Below are positions 44,333 through 56,223 of a DNA stretch of 64,000 bases, piece after piece. The translations under genes were made by a program, and so were the position numbers. This stretch comes from Corynespora cassiicola. Its lineage: Eukaryota > Ascomycota > Dothideomycetes > Pleosporales > Corynesporascaceae. The notes under the pieces are model-generated. The model made no database searches, was not told where the DNA came from, and saw only the letters and a list, made by a program, of their open reading frames with translations. Position 1 is the stretch's first letter, and each line of letters starts with the position of its first letter. Location: assembly GCA_022059125.1 (NCBI GenBank), contig JAEUWY010000004.1:2542001-2606000 (forward strand), written 5' to 3'.

Positions 44333-45717
44333 ATGGCAGAAGAACAATCAGGATCGCCACAAGGGCCAGAAGACGATCGTACGCCCAACTATGTTATATT
44401 TGCCATAGTCATGGCTGTTCTGACAGCAACGACCGTAGCCCTTCGCTTTTGGTCCCGGCTCCTTGGCACGCGCGGTCTACCCAACAGGAACACGCGGCAA
44501 TTCTGGTGGGATGACTGGACAGCTCTCATGGCCATGGTGCGTATGCGGAACAACTGAAATCCTCTATGATCACATCTAACAGTCGGCCACCAGGTGTTCA
44601 TACTCTGTTTCTTCAGCATCTGCCTCGTGCAATCCCACCTAGGTTTTGGCCGACACATCTGGCTGATCCCCCCACAAGACATCCCCACCATCGTCAAACT
44701 CACCTGGATCCTGTACTTCATCCACAATGCCTTCATGTTCCTAACGAAACTCTCGGTCCTGCTATTCCTCACTCGCACCTTCCCAACACACGCAAACTCG
44801 AAGTGGTGGAACTACGCCGTGTGGGTGACGCACGGCATGAATGCAGCGTGGTTCTTTGGCGTCTCCATCGCCAATCTGACTTCGTGCATGCCATACGAGA
44901 GGATTTGGAGCCTATTGGCAACGAGAAACTGCCCGGAGCTGAGGACGGTGTGGATGGTGGGGACCGTGCCTGACACGTTCATCGACTTGGCCATTTTGAT
45001 TTTGCCGCTGCCAAAAGTGTGGGCGCTTCGTATCAGCCGGGCGAAAAAGACGAACGCATTTTTGGTTACCTTCTTGGGGTATAGGTGAGTTTTTTCTACG
45101 TTAGTGATGGCTTTTTTTTTTTTAGCTTACGCCAAAGTCGGGGGCAGTGTTGTTGTCGTGTCGCTCGGCCGCACGGTTTCCATCATAAGAGGGGGGAATG
45201 GAGAGATTGTGGATATGACATGTAAGGTCAAGGCTCTATACTCTATTGCAAATCGTTCTGACCTTTCTGTCTAGATGAGACTATGCCACTGGTTTACTGG
45301 TCGTCTGCTCAGGGCCCTGCAGCCATCGTTAGCATCTGTGTCCCGCCCATGTGGAATTTGGTCCGCCGACTTCATCAAGCTTACCTTTTGCCGCTATCGA
45401 TTAGAATTTCCTCGTGTCGGGGCAAAAACTCGCGCAATCTCTCCGGTCCCAAGAGGCACGATTGCTTTTTCGACACCAATATCGGCAGATCGGGTGATAG
45501 CCCCGGAGTAATCATTCGACAATTCCATGATAAAAGCTCTTGTAGCTTCGAAGATCTAAAAGGAAGCGATCATTCGACAGGTATTAAGAGCGATATATTA
45601 TCCAAAAGTATTAAAGAACCAGCACCAGCTTATTTGAAGGATCCACAGATTGGGATTGCGGAAAAAGTGGGACCAAGCATTCAAAATGTCTTCTACAGGC
45701 AAACTAATGGCGTTTAA
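44333..45717 (+). CDS. Rhodopsin-fold integral membrane protein (fungal SAT4-like domain)
   Basis: Exons 44333-44536, 44594-45084, 45148-45221 and 45275-45717 encode 403 aa, all in phase. Seven hydrophobic segments are expected from the visible ones: NYVIFAIVMAVLTATTVALR, VFILCFFSICLVQS, LTWILYFIHNAFMFLTKLSV, NYAVWVTHGMNAAWFFGVSI, VGTVPDTFIDLAILILPLPK and a later AAIVSICVPPMWNL. WWDDW after helix 1 and the conserved cysteine in ANLTSCMPYERIW are typical of the fungal Rhodopsin_dom family, which is greatly expanded in Pezizomycotina. Function is mostly unknown; some members sit in secondary-metabolite clusters or act as G-protein-linked sensors (CFEM group). There is no CFEM domain here. Confidence 0.85.
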
Positions 45718-46399
45718 TTATTCGAAGGATTGGAAAATACGTCTGATCAGCAGAAGTTGGCTCAAGGATATTTTAGCATCGTTTCTTGATAGAATTGTGT
45801 GCTGCAGAGTGATAACTATTCTACGGCATGGACGCTATCATTTAGACACAACAGAAGGTAGCTATGATCTCTTCTGTCGTGGTAAATTTAGTCTTCAAAG
45901 AGTGAGATGCCCGGTTTGTCAAGGTTTGGCTCAGCCTAGAATCCAAGCTGAGCACAACGCCTAGAGTGCGGCACGGTGCATCTCGTTATGATAATACTAA
46001 CACCACCAATAGTTTGCTTACTAGATCCAAGACCGATCCAATAGTTTAGTTTAGTGGATAAAATATTTGCTTACTTTGCAGCATTAGCTGTAAGCAGAAA
46101 GAGCTTAGCGCAAAACGATGATACACGAGATAAGGCAAGGCGTACATTTGAGTTATGATATCTGCTGCATGCATTTATACCTACTGTATATATCTATCAC
46201 AATTATAAAAAGGTGGTTGCTCCTTATTTCTCCCACAACTGCAGACATCTGTGGTTCCCCTGCCTAAACGCTTCGCTGCCACACAGTCAATTTGCTTCAC
46301 TTCGCAGTAAACCCTCTGCGACTGCGACCGCGTTGCACATCCAGGCCTAAGCGGTCTTGTATAGTTCTCAAAAGGTCCTAACAAGATTCTCGTTTCATT
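45718..46399. other. AT-rich spacer, 0.7 kb
   Basis: AT-rich, with a short frame at 45650-45964 that mostly overlaps the previous gene's 3' end and reads like relic sequence. It also holds the promoter of the GMC oxidoreductase. No element ends found. Confidence 0.4.
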
Positions 46400-48462
46400 A
46401 TGGGGCTATACGAGATTCTACCAGACGAAATCAATGAAGTTGATGTGATCATCGCTGGTGGTAAGCCCCCGCCCTGAGAAGAATCTTGGCAGGGTAAATC
46501 ATCGGCTGACTTGAATATTTGTAGGCGGAACAACTGGTTGCATCATTGCTTCGAGACTGTCTGATGCTGATCCAAACCTCTCTATCCTAGTGGTAGAAAG
46601 GGGACCGAACAATCGCAATGTACCAACATGCATTTACCCTTCATTGTTCTTGGCAGGTATCATACCTACCAGCAAGGCTACCTTGTTCTATAAGGGAGAG
46701 AAGGAGAGTCAACTTGGAGGGCGTGAGCTCATCGTTCCATCCGGAGGTACCCTGGGTGGAGGGTCGTCCATCTGCTTTATGGCATACACGCGTGCCCAGA
46801 GGTCGGACTACGATTCATGGGAGACGGCCGGCTGGTCATCGAATGACCTAATTCCATACATGAAGAAGGTATGGGTCCCAAAGGCTTTATAAAACCAAGA
46901 ACCAGAATTAACGACTTACTGTGCTCATAGTTCGAAACTTATCATGGCCCAGATCCCCATGGTGTCCACGGCTCCGACGGCCCTATCGATGTCTCTCGCG
47001 GAGTCTATAGCGCGCCTCGCTCGGAAAGTGACTTTGTACAAGCAGCAGCGAAGGTCGGATATCCTGAGATCGAGGACCTGACCATCTTAGACGCCAATAA
47101 CGGCGTGCAGCGCGGACTACGCTACATAGGAAAGAACGGCAGGCGCCAAGACGCTGCGCACAAGTATCTGCACCCCAGGCTTGAGGACGGGAAGCACCCG
47201 AATCTACACGTCATCGTGGATTCTCAAGTCAAGCGTGTAATTTTTGACAACAAGAGGGCTTCGGGCATTGAGTATTTACCCAATCCAGATACGCATCCTG
47301 AGGCCGGCCTGCGTACTGTACGGGCGAGGAAGATGGTCATAGTGGCTTGCGGAGCTCTAGCCACCCCATCTGTTCTCGAAAGATCCGGTGTAGGCAACCC
47401 GGAAATCTTGCCAAAAGCTGGCATTTCCGAAGTCATCTCCGACCTCCCTGGCGTGGGCGCCAACTTGCAAGACCATCATTTGCTCACGTACCCGTACAGG
47501 AGTACTTTGAATCCAGAAGAAACGGGCGATGCCATCACCAGTGGGAGAGTAAATGTTCCAGAACTGATGATGAAAGATGATCCGTACCTTGGGTGGAATT
47601 TCATGGATATCCATTACAAGTTGCGTCCCACCGATGCCGAGGTCACGGCATTGGGCTCGAAGTTCCAGAAAGCGTGGGATGAGGAGTTCAGAGATAGTCT
47701 GGATAAGCCTTTGATCATGGGCTCTCTTATCAGCGGGTAAGTTGCAATCCAGTACTGCAGATTGATTGGCGCAGCTTGATGGAGCCATCCTCGATACAAC
47801 CATATCGTGGAAAAGACCATGAAATAGGCGGATGAGTACAACGTTGACAGTCACACAGATTTCCAGGAGACCCTTCCGTTGTACCTGTGGGCCAATACTA
47901 CGCTTTGTCTGTCTTCACTGCGTATCCGTATTCTCGTGGTTCTATCCACATTACCGGACCCGAAGTGGGAGATAAAGTGGAGCTCAAGACAGGATTTTTC
48001 TCGGATGTAGATGAGGTCGACCTCAAGAAGCATGTCTGGGGATACAAAAAACACCGCGAGATCTTCCGTCGCATGAAAACATACCGCGGCGAGATCGAGG
48101 GGTTCCACCCGCCATTTGCGGCAGATTCAAGCGCTGCTTTGGTCGAATTGGAAGAGGGCGTTGTTCCTGATCAGGTGCGCGATATCAATTACACCGAAGA
48201 GGATGACAAAGTGATTGAGGAGTGGCTTCGTGCGCGTGTCGAAACTACGTGGCACTCGTTGGGTACATGCAAGATGGCGCCACGTGATAAGGGAGGTGTC
48301 GTGGACCCTAGTCTGAGCGTGTATGGTGTTGAAGGCCTCAAGGTTGCTGATTTGAGTATCCCACCTCTGAACGTTGCCGCAAATACCATGAACACAGCAA
48401 TGACGATTGGAGAGAAAGCTGCAGACATCTTCATCAGAGAGCTGGGACTCGAGTCAAAGTAG
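46400..48462 (+). CDS. GMC oxidoreductase, alcohol oxidase-like
   Basis: Exons 46400-46460, 46525-46868, 46931-47736 and 47859-48462 encode 604 aa. The last intron is 122 bases and uses the CACAG acceptor that restores GFPGDPSVVPVGQYYA. The N-terminal FAD site is VIIAGGGTTGCIIASRL, with glycines 20, 22 and 25. PSGGTLGGGSSICFMAYTR and LERSGVGNPEILPKAGI are GMC signatures. The catalytic histidine is about residue 536 in WHSLGTCKM, and an asparagine follows in NVAANTMNTAMTIGEKAADI. The overall sequence is of the methanol/alcohol oxidase type, which oxidises primary alcohols and reduces O2 to peroxide, often in peroxisomes. There is no signal peptide, and the C-terminus (GLESK) is not a classic PTS1. 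Substrate unknown. Confidence 0.88.
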
Positions 48463-50110
48463 GCATGTAGTTGTCTCCATGGCTATTTTTAGCAACAATG
48501 AGCATTTGATAATGTACAAATTAAGATGGGAAATAATAGTCCATATGTCTGAGACGGGAACCGATTAAGAGGCATTTCGCGATCGGCGGGATCAGGAGGC
48601 ATGGTCTTGCTCACCGCAACTGAGCATCTTGTTCTGGGGAATACTGGCGAGCAATCACATGCAAAAGCGTACATTAGTCTCAAGTGCCAACTTTATGAGG
48701 CTACACCCATGCCATGCCTCGACCGCCGCGAGTATCCGGCGAGGCTGAAAGTGCCATGTTCGAAATCGATCCCCTGACTGAGTCACGAGCAACAGCCCAA
48801 GGTGGGCAAGCGAAATGGCCTTTCATGTGCTACGCCTCGCCCTTGAAATCGTTCTAGTACGCGTGGTTTTTCCAGGCCAAGCTCGAATTCGACTCATTAG
48901 AGGTTGGACTAGGCATAATGGCATGGCTTCCAAGGTCCGGGAATGGCGCGCCTCAAACGGCGGCGCGAAATGTTCGGCCATGGTGTTTGGGTGTACCATT
49001 CGATGAAGTTTCCCTTTTGCTGACTGGCATTGATACTTCAAGCTAGATGTATGATTTCTGGGACGAAAAGTAATGACTTGAGGTCTGGAGCATTGGCCGG
49101 ATTGTATCCAGATATCAGGTCACGGCTTTCTGAGGCCAGAGACAGCGGGCTGCGGTACTTCGGTTGTGCGGTTATCAGACTCGGGCCACTTCCCGGTGCC
49201 CTGGGGGTTCCAGAAAGGTTCCTCGGCATGATGGAAGGACGTTGGAGTCGAGGTTCACGTTCCGACTGATCTTCGTGCACGTGCCCGGACAGGCCCGGAA
49301 CCTTGGGACATCCCCGCAGATGGTGCGGCTCTTTTCGGACGTCGTGGCCAACGTCATCTTTCACAAGCCAGTTCCCCATCTCTCCAAGCCGCCATCACAT
49401 GGGCCGCGCGAAGACCCAGCGTGCCAGCGTCAACAAGATGTCACACCTCCGGGGGGTGGATCCCTCCTCGCCAATGCTAATACTGCAAGCAGCGAAGATG
49501 GGCGTCGATGGCAATTCCTGGCCATTCGACTCGGGAAACTGGCCCTTAGCAGCCGATCCCCTGCCGAAGACCTCAACTTCCGCTCGTCCACCCCGCTGAT
49601 CTGGGGTAACGTTCGCCAGTTTAGTCGCCAAGCAGCATGGCCGCCCCCGAAACACACGATGCGGGACAGACGCGTGCCCTCGAAACCCAGCAGCCCGTCT
49701 GGGCTCACGCAGGGCCGAGGCTCAGCCCGGACAAATCATATCCTCACACCCGCGGGTAGCTGATCTAGCTCAGGGAAATATGACTGTGACGATTGCCGTT
49801 TCCCTGAACTTTTTTTGACTTGCCTCTGGGTTTTTTTCTGACTTCTCTTTGTGAAGCTCTCACTGTTCACTTTGTACTACTGTACATACCATTTCGGCCT
49901 CATTTTCTTTGTCTCGTATTTACAAAGCCGAGGACCGTGATAGCTTGGAGCTGCTGACCGTAGCTCTAGACCCTGGAGACAGCTCTGGAGAAAGCGTTCA
50001 CGTCACTTCGTTTGGGTCCCTTCCGCCCGAACCTGTAGCTCCAAACGCCTTTAAGCCCACACTTCCGCGCCTGTTTGCTGCACTGAGCGCGTCGCTCACC
50101 ACCACACATC
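48463..50110. other. Spacer, 1.65 kb, with carrier promoter
   Basis: Some frames are long (for example 49164-49763) but have poor composition. The last 350 bases before the carrier ATG are T-rich with pyrimidine tracts (49805-49870), which suits a fungal core promoter. No other feature was found. Confidence 0.45.
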
Positions 50111-51467
50111 ATGTCTGCGAAGTCGATACAGGGCCCTGGCGGCAAGAAGCCGGCGTCTGCAGCTACTAATTTGATCGGTGAGCTTTTCTTCGGGGAATTG
50201 AGGAGTTCCTTTGCTTTGCAGGCCCAAAGCTAATGTCGGTCGCGCAGCCGGTGGAGGCGCTGGTATGATGGAAGCACTCGCGTGCCATCCCCTGGGTGAG
50301 TGCAATTGCCTTTCACATGTACTTTTATTGAGCCATGATTCTAACGCAATATTCAGACACCATCAAAGTTCGTATGCAATTGTCGCGACGAGCGCGCGCT
50401 CCCGGTGTATGTCGCCCTGCTTGGCTGTTTTCACATGACATCCAGAGCCCAAGTAAACATGTAGCTCATATTGGACATGGCTAACACGCACACTCTAAGG
50501 CCCCCAAACGCGGCTTTTTGCGAACCGGTGCCGAGATCGTGAAGCGCGAAACCCCCCTCGGTCTGTACAAAGGACTCGGCGCCGTACTCACTGGTATTAT
50601 CCCGAAGATGGCGATCCGATTCACCAGTTATGAGTGGTACAAGCAGATGCTTGCAGATAAGGACGGAGGTGTGAGTGGACAGGCAACGTTTTCAGGTGAG
50701 TTCCCTAGGGAGGTCTTGGATGCGAAACCCTAAAGCGGGATCTCAGCCATGAAGCCGAAAGCGTTGACGAGATATCTACAAGAGTTATGCGCTGACATCC
50801 TTTAGCCGGTCTTGCTGCAGGTGTTACGGAAGCCGTCATGGTTGTGACGCCCATGGAGGTTGTGAAGATTCGTCTACAGGCTCAGCACCACTCTATGGCC
50901 GATCCTCTCGATATTCCCAAGTACCGCAATGCCGCCCACGCGTTGTACACAGTCGTCAAGGAAGAAGGATTCGGTGCTTTGTATCGCGGTGTCTCACTCA
51001 CAGCTCTCCGCCAAGGCTCCAACCAAGCTGTGAACTTCACTGCGTACTCTGAGTTCCGAGCTGCGCTTCAAGACTGGCAAGGCACCACGGACCTGCCCAG
51101 CTATCAGACCATGTTCATTGGTCTGGTGTCTGGTGCTATGGGACCTTTGAGCAACGCACCAATCGACACCATCAAGACAAGGCTACAGAAGACACCCGCC
51201 GAGCCAGGTCAGACAGCAATTCAAAGAATTGTAAACATCTCAAGGTGAGCCCCACTAGCCTTTTCCAATCTTAATGCTGTAGTACTGACATTCTCAAACA
51301 GTGATATGTGGAAGCAAGAGGGAAGCCGCAGCTTCTACAAGGGTATCACTCCACGAATCATGCGTGTGGCGCCTGGTCAAGCTGTCACATTTACCGTCTA
51401 TGAATACTTGAAGGGAGTCCTGGAAAAGGGCAGGGAGATGATTCCGGGTGGTAAATATGAGGAATGA
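50111..51467 (+). CDS. SFC1: Mitochondrial succinate/fumarate carrier (Sfc1/Acr1, AcuL type)
   Basis: Six exons, 50111-50177, 50248-50295, 50357-50406, 50500-50695, 50806-51244 and 51302-51467, encode 321 aa. Three mitochondrial-carrier signatures are visible: PLDTIKVRM, PMEVVKIRL and PIDTIKTRL, one per tandem repeat. GGGAGMMEALACHPL, LSRRARAPG and MAIRFTSYEWYKQM mark the succinate-fumarate group. The carrier exchanges cytosolic succinate for mitochondrial fumarate and is needed for growth on acetate, ethanol or fatty acids. The N-terminus MSAKSIQGPGGKKPAS is short and typical. The first four exons are small, which is usual for this gene in filamentous fungi. Confidence 0.92.
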
Positions 51468-51808
51468 TGAGTATGTTTGATGGAGGAGGGTTCGTGGAGG
51501 ATTTCGTGGTATTGGGTGATATCCACATAGCCATTTTTTGCATTGCATAGGCATCTGTTTTTTAGCAGTCTATTTCCACAATTCAATCATAAACAAACCG
51601 CCGTTTTTGCTCACTGATAGCTGAGGCCAATCAGGAGCGCCAAGGTCCATCCCACCTGCCCCACCATCGCTTCACCTCCCGCGACGTCAGCCGCCTAAAC
51701 ATAGCTCCGACTTCATCCTGTTTACGTGCTTCCATTTTGCAAATTCTCCATAGTGTTCTCAAGACCGGGTCCTCCCATTCTCCTCTCTCCCAATTCTTTT
51801 CCGCCATC
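51468..51808. other. Spacer, 0.34 kb
   Basis: Carrier 3' UTR and twinfilin promoter; the two genes run in tandem. Nothing else seen. Confidence 0.5.
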
Positions 51809-52841
51809 ATGCAATCCGGAATTTCAGGTATGCTCACTCTGCTGGCACGTAATGATATACTGACCTGCTGCAGCATCCCAAGAACTCCAGACCGCCCTCG
51901 GGAGCCTCATATCATCCTCTTCCGACCGCGGCCTTCTGGCCACAATCTCCAATGAAACCATAGTTCCCGGTGCCACCATCCCCTCCTCGTCATCCTCCTT
52001 TATTTCCGACCTCTCCAACCTTTCCTCGCACATCCAACCGAATGTTGCGCTCTACATCCTCCTCCGCCGCGCGGACGACCTCTCTTCTTCCGACAAGTCG
52101 CTCGTTGCCATAACCTACGTCCCCAATGCCGCCCCTGTGCGCCAAAAGATGCTCTTCGCATCCACGCGACTGACGCTCGTCCGCGAGCTCGGCGGCGAGC
52201 ACTTTCCCGAATCCATCTTCTGCACCGAGCCCGAAGACCTCACTGCCGCGGGTTGGGAAAAGCACGTCAAGCACACCGAGAGCGCCAACCCGCTCACAGA
52301 AGAGGAGCAGAGCCTGGAGAACATCAAGCAAGCCGAGGCACTCGAGAGCCGGGGCACGCGCGCCCAGGGCCTCGCGCAGGGCGGGCGCATCGCGATCCGC
52401 GCCGACGACGCCATCAGCGGGGCCCTGCAGACGCTGGGATCCGGCGGCGGCGACAACCTCGTGCAATTGCGCATGGATGTCCCCACGGAAACGCTACAGC
52501 TCGTGTCGTCTTCCTCGGCAACGCCCGCCACTCTGGCCTCTGAGATCGACCCCAAGGAGCCGCGCTACTCGTTCTACAGGCACACCGACCCGAATGCAAG
52601 TGTCGTGTTTATATCGACCTGCCCGAGCGCTGCGAAGATCAAGGAGCGCATGCTCTATGCTGCGAGCAGGAGTAATGTCATTTCGCTGGCGCAGAATGAT
52701 GGTGGACTTAAGGTCGCGAAGCGCATTGAGGCAACGAACCCGGATGAAGTTACCGAGCAGGTTATCCTGGATGAGTTCAAGGAGGAGCAGAAGGAAGAGA
52801 AGAAGGGCTTCGCCAAGCCCAAGAGGCCGGGACGCAAGTAA
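51809..52841 (+). CDS. TWF1: Twinfilin, two ADF-homology domains
   Basis: Exons 51809-51827 (19 bases) and 51874-52841 encode 328 aa, starting MQSGISASQELQTALGSL. The actin-monomer-binding protein has two ADF-H domains, at about residues 4-135 and 165-300. In the first, VRQKMLFASTRLTLVRELGG is the long actin-binding helix. In the second, AAKIKERMLYAASRSNVI plays that role. The basic tail (EEKKGFAKPKRPGRK) is the family's capping-protein/phosphoinositide-binding tail. It slows actin assembly by sequestering ADP-actin and helps depolymerise filament ends. Length matches fungal twinfilins. Confidence 0.92.
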
Positions 52842-53150
52842 ATGGAGGCTGGGCTGCAGGTACGGCTCCAGTTATGATAGTATGGAGGGACACGATATGC
52901 ATAGAAGGCTGGAGTAGTTGCAAAAGCTTAGAGCGCGCATTTGGGAGAAGTGCCGACTTGGTACCTGGGTATGAACCAGGCCCTTGATATCAATCCAATA
53001 CTCGAAAAGATTTGCGAGGGCAAGCCCGAAGCCTACGGGCTCATGGATTCCTTTTCAATCTATTAACTCCAGCTAAGATTTTTGGTATCAAAAGCGTGTT
53101 CTAAATGCCCCAAACTTTTTGCGAACTCGGATTCTCGTGACAACAGCCGT
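52842..53150. other. Convergent spacer, 0.3 kb
   Basis: 3' ends of twinfilin and Utp16 face each other. No feature besides UTRs. Confidence 0.45.
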
Positions 53151-54686
53151 TCAATCGTCTCCACCCCGCAAGAAGCCGCCACCCCCGGCTCTCCTCTCCA
53201 CCTTCTTGAGCTCCATTCTCCGCTTCCCGCTCTTGGTTCGCTTCTCCACCTGCCGGCCCTTGAGCCAGTGCTCGCGCACGTTCTTGGTATTCCTGTTCAC
53301 CTTGGGGGCCAGGAGCATGCTCTGCTTAGCCAGGACGGAAACGTTCAAGTTGCCCTTCTTGACATCCTTGATCGGCTTCTCGCCGTGCTCCAAGAACTTG
53401 ATGTGCCTGTTCAATTTCTCCTTCTTGAGCTCTTCAGCGGACTTTCCAGCGCGGACGCGAGGAGGGGTGGGCGGGCGCTGGTCCCCAGCAGCCTCGAGGA
53501 TGGATTCCGGCAGTAGCGCAGGGAGGTTATCCATGTCAACGTCCAGAGCCGTGCGCACGGGCTCGAATTTGAAGGCCGCAGCCTGCTTCTCCTCCTGGCG
53601 GGCGAGCTTCTTGGCCTTCTTTTCCTCACGCTTGCGCTTCTCTGCCTGCTCTTCTGCGATGCGATCCTGGCGCTCTTGGCGCTTGCGACGCGCCTTCTCC
53701 TGCTGTGCTTTGTGTGCGCGCGAGGCGTCTTCTTCGGCAGCCTTGGCTTTGGATACGGCCGTCGCGGCGGTCACGACTTCGGGGGCTTCGTCAGAGTCGC
53801 TGCCGTCGTCGTCTTCAGCTTCAACTTCAGGGGCGGTCGCGGAGGGCTCGGGGAGGATCGCGGAAGGTTCTGCGGGCTCTTCGCTGCCGAAGCGCATTTT
53901 CTTTGGCTTAGGCGTGGGCTCGGATTCATCTTCTTGGGCGGGAGAAACGGCATTCTCGGTTTCCCAAGTCGATGAGGGAATCTCGTCCGGGAAACTCGAT
54001 GCCGGCGCGGGGCTTTCGTCGACAGACTTCTTCCCCTTTCTCCCGCGCTTCGCTGCTGTCTTCACAGGAACCGGGGTGGGGTCTTCGACTGGGGCCCTAG
54101 ATGCCCTAGGTGTGGGTGAGCCTTGATCTTTTATCCGTGTCGCGGGTGTCGCGTACACAGAGCTTGCAATCTGAGCAGGTGTGTGGAAATCCGGCTCATC
54201 TTCAGTCTCCGCCTCGGATGTCTTCTGAATGACAACCTCTGGGCTGGATCTCCGACGAATTGGCAAGTCTTTGTCCACGCTGATCGCGCGACTGGGATCC
54301 TCCGAAGCATTATCCGCATTGACCTCGACAGTTTCCGACACATCAACCTCAGAATTCTTGGAGGATTCTTCGGTCGATTCTTGGATGTCTTCAGACTCTG
54401 CGGGGGATTTCTTCTGGTTCTCCACAGACTTTCTCCTCCGCTTAGACGCTGTAGGAGTTTCTTCGGTGTCCAATTCTCTCTTCGCTCGTGTCTTTCTCAC
54501 AGAGCTTCGCGGAGTGCTCTCTACCGATGGGCCGGTGCCCGTTCCACGGCGCGTTGTAACCATATCGATGTCGAGGTCGGGTTCGTTGCTTCTCGGGGTC
54601 GATTCTCTGGGTTCGCTGGACCTTCCTTGGACTGACGGCGACCGACTGAGGAATCTTTTTGCAGTGTTGAGTACTTTCGAAAACAT
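53151..54686 (-). CDS. UTP16: U3 snoRNA-associated protein, Utp16 family
   Basis: Intronless, 511 aa, starting MFSKVLNTAKRFLSRSPS. The product is long, low-complexity and highly charged: a Ser/Glu-rich first half, then a Lys/Arg/Glu-rich coiled coil at about residues 330-385 (EKARRKRQERQDRIAEEQAE). The conserved C-terminal module (KFEPVRTALDVDMDNLPALL; FLEHGEKPIKDVKKGNLNVS; GRQVEKRTKSGKRRMELKKV) identifies the U3_snoRNA_assoc family. Yeast Utp16 belongs to the nucleolar small-subunit processome that makes 18S rRNA. The gene shares a 144-base divergent promoter with a mitochondrial-type TPR protein. Confidence 0.85.
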   Translation of the reverse strand: MFSKVLNTAKRFLSRSPSVQGRSSEPRESTPRSNEPDLDIDMVTTRRGTGTGPSVESTPRSSVRKTRAKRELDTEETPTASKRRRKSVENQKKSPAESEDIQESTEESSKNSEVDVSETVEVNADNASEDPSRAISVDKDLPIRRRSSPEVVIQKTSEAETEDEPDFHTPAQIASSVYATPATRIKDQGSPTPRASRAPVEDPTPVPVKTAAKRGRKGKKSVDESPAPASSFPDEIPSSTWETENAVSPAQEDESEPTPKPKKMRFGSEEPAEPSAILPEPSATAPEVEAEDDDGSDSDEAPEVVTAATAVSKAKAAEEDASRAHKAQQEKARRKRQERQDRIAEEQAEKRKREEKKAKKLARQEEKQAAAFKFEPVRTALDVDMDNLPALLPESILEAAGDQRPPTPPRVRAGKSAEELKKEKLNRHIKFLEHGEKPIKDVKKGNLNVSVLAKQSMLLAPKVNRNTKNVREHWLKGRQVEKRTKSGKRRMELKKVERRAGGGGFLRGGDD

Positions 54687-54830
54687 GACGTTCTGGGGAA
54701 GTCGAGATTTTTTAGAGCTGCCAAGAAAAAAGTTCGCCGCGGAGGAACAAAATCCCGAAAGCGGAACGCGTCCCGAAAGCTAAGCTTGAGCTTTGGACTC
54801 CACATTCGACCTTCACTTCGCGCATTCAGT
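54687..54830. promoter_or_regulatory. Compact divergent promoter, Utp16 / TPR protein
   Basis: Only 144 bases separate the ATGs. CCCGAAAGC occurs twice (about 54754 and 54772), and ACGCGT, the MCB cell-cycle element core, sits between them at 54766-54771. Their functional use is inferred. Confidence 0.5.
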
Positions 54831-56223
54831 ATGAACAAATCGATTCAGCCGGTCAACCTCTGGATCAGAGGATACACATCTAAGACTGCACCCTGTGTTT
54901 TCTGTCAATCGCGCCAATTTTCCGAGGTTCCCCGCCGACAACCGCTTCATACGCGTAGCGCCAATGGGAGGAGATCGTTTTTGAAGGGCTCCGAGTTGAA
55001 TCGCAAATATGCCACTCACTATAAACAAAAGCCCCTAGAATTTCGTGGTGATCGGCGCGCTCAAAATGCCTTTTTTCAGATGGCCTACTCAGACAACGTC
55101 CTTCGTTTCCAACCCGATGCAGCAGCCAGTGTAATTGACGATTTCTGTGCTGCGTCTCACAAAGCGCCTGCCGAAAACGTGCGGGCATTGGCAGCTAGTA
55201 GGCGATATTTGTGTAATCTATGAAGGTTCCTATTCTAATGATTGTGTAGAATACAAAGCAGACATTGAAGACATCGCCGTCCTAGGTCTGGTAATCCAGA
55301 GAATACCACAAACGTCAAAAGTCGCAAGTGCGCCAAACGAGAACGACAGAATAGCCAGAGCTATTCTCCTGGCCTGCGTTGAAGCTAAAGACCCCTATGC
55401 CATCATACAAATAATGAATGCGGTATATCTGAGCAATACCTTGACTGGCGCCAAAAACTTCACGAAGAGCTTCTCTAGTGTCGACCTAGCCCTCGTACGA
55501 ACATATTTCGATTCTATGGTTGCAGCCAACCATCCGAACGCCTTGACGCTACAGGGCCAGTTTCTAGAGCGAGCGGGAAAAACAAATCAAGCGAGGGCTC
55601 TGTACGAAAAGGCCTTGCAAAACGTGGGCAACTGGGATTTGACAACACGCTTCACTCTATCACTTCCCAACATTGCTCCATGGAACGCTTTAGGCAATAT
55701 ATTGGTTTCGGAAAAGGACCCCAACCTACAGGCTCAGGCAAAAGCCGCGTATGAGAAGGGTGTTCAAATGGACGACCCCCTTGCCTACTACAATCTTGCC
55801 CTGACGGAAGGTGCCCACAATTCTGTTTGGCTGAAAGGAATGACCAAGGCCGCTGCTTCCGGACACACGGAAGCCATGTATAAACTCGCCAATTTCTACA
55901 TCAGCCTGGATGCAGATAAATCCCCTCTTCAGAACGACGGGATGCTAGCCAAAGCCTTGAATTGGCTCACACAATGGAAACCAGGCAGCCCACAAAAGTT
56001 AGGACGAGAATGGCTGTCTATTGCCGCCGGACTTGGGCATAAGCCATCGATGCTGGAGCTAGTAAAGTTGTACGAGATGGAAGGTGACAAAGAGCGTGTG
56101 AAAGGGTACCTTCAAGAAATGACAGTACCTCCGCCGACCGGGAAAATGGAGCAGTGGCCACAATTAGTCGAGCAGGCTCACAAGCGTCTAGGCGTCATGG
56201 CTAGACTGGGCAAGTCTGCTTGA
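54831..56223 (+). CDS. TPR/Sel1-like repeat protein, probably mitochondrial
   Basis: Exons 54831-55197 and 55250-56223 encode 446 aa; the 52-base intron has a GTAGGC donor, TCTAAT branch site and GTGTAG acceptor. The N-terminus (MNKSIQPVNLWIRGYTSKT, then RRQPLHTRSANGRRSF) is basic with few acids, like a mitochondrial presequence. From about residue 230 helical repeats appear: ALTLQGQFLERAGKTNQARA, QAKAAYEKGVQMDDPLAYYN and MYKLANFYISLDADKS, consistent with TPR/Sel1 units. I recognise it as a conserved fungal type but cannot name an orthologue with certainty. A scaffold or assembly role in mitochondria is inferred. Confidence 0.75.

Noticed and set aside
45650..45964. 104-aa frame with paired cysteines (VRCPVCQGLA)
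   Set aside because: It overlaps the end of the rhodopsin-fold gene and lies in AT-rich DNA. It may be an old relic, but no family or element ends support it.
49164..49763. 199-aa plus-strand frame before the succinate/fumarate carrier
   Set aside because: Composition rich in Ser/Pro/Arg with no helix or strand pattern and no start context; all frames are relatively open there.
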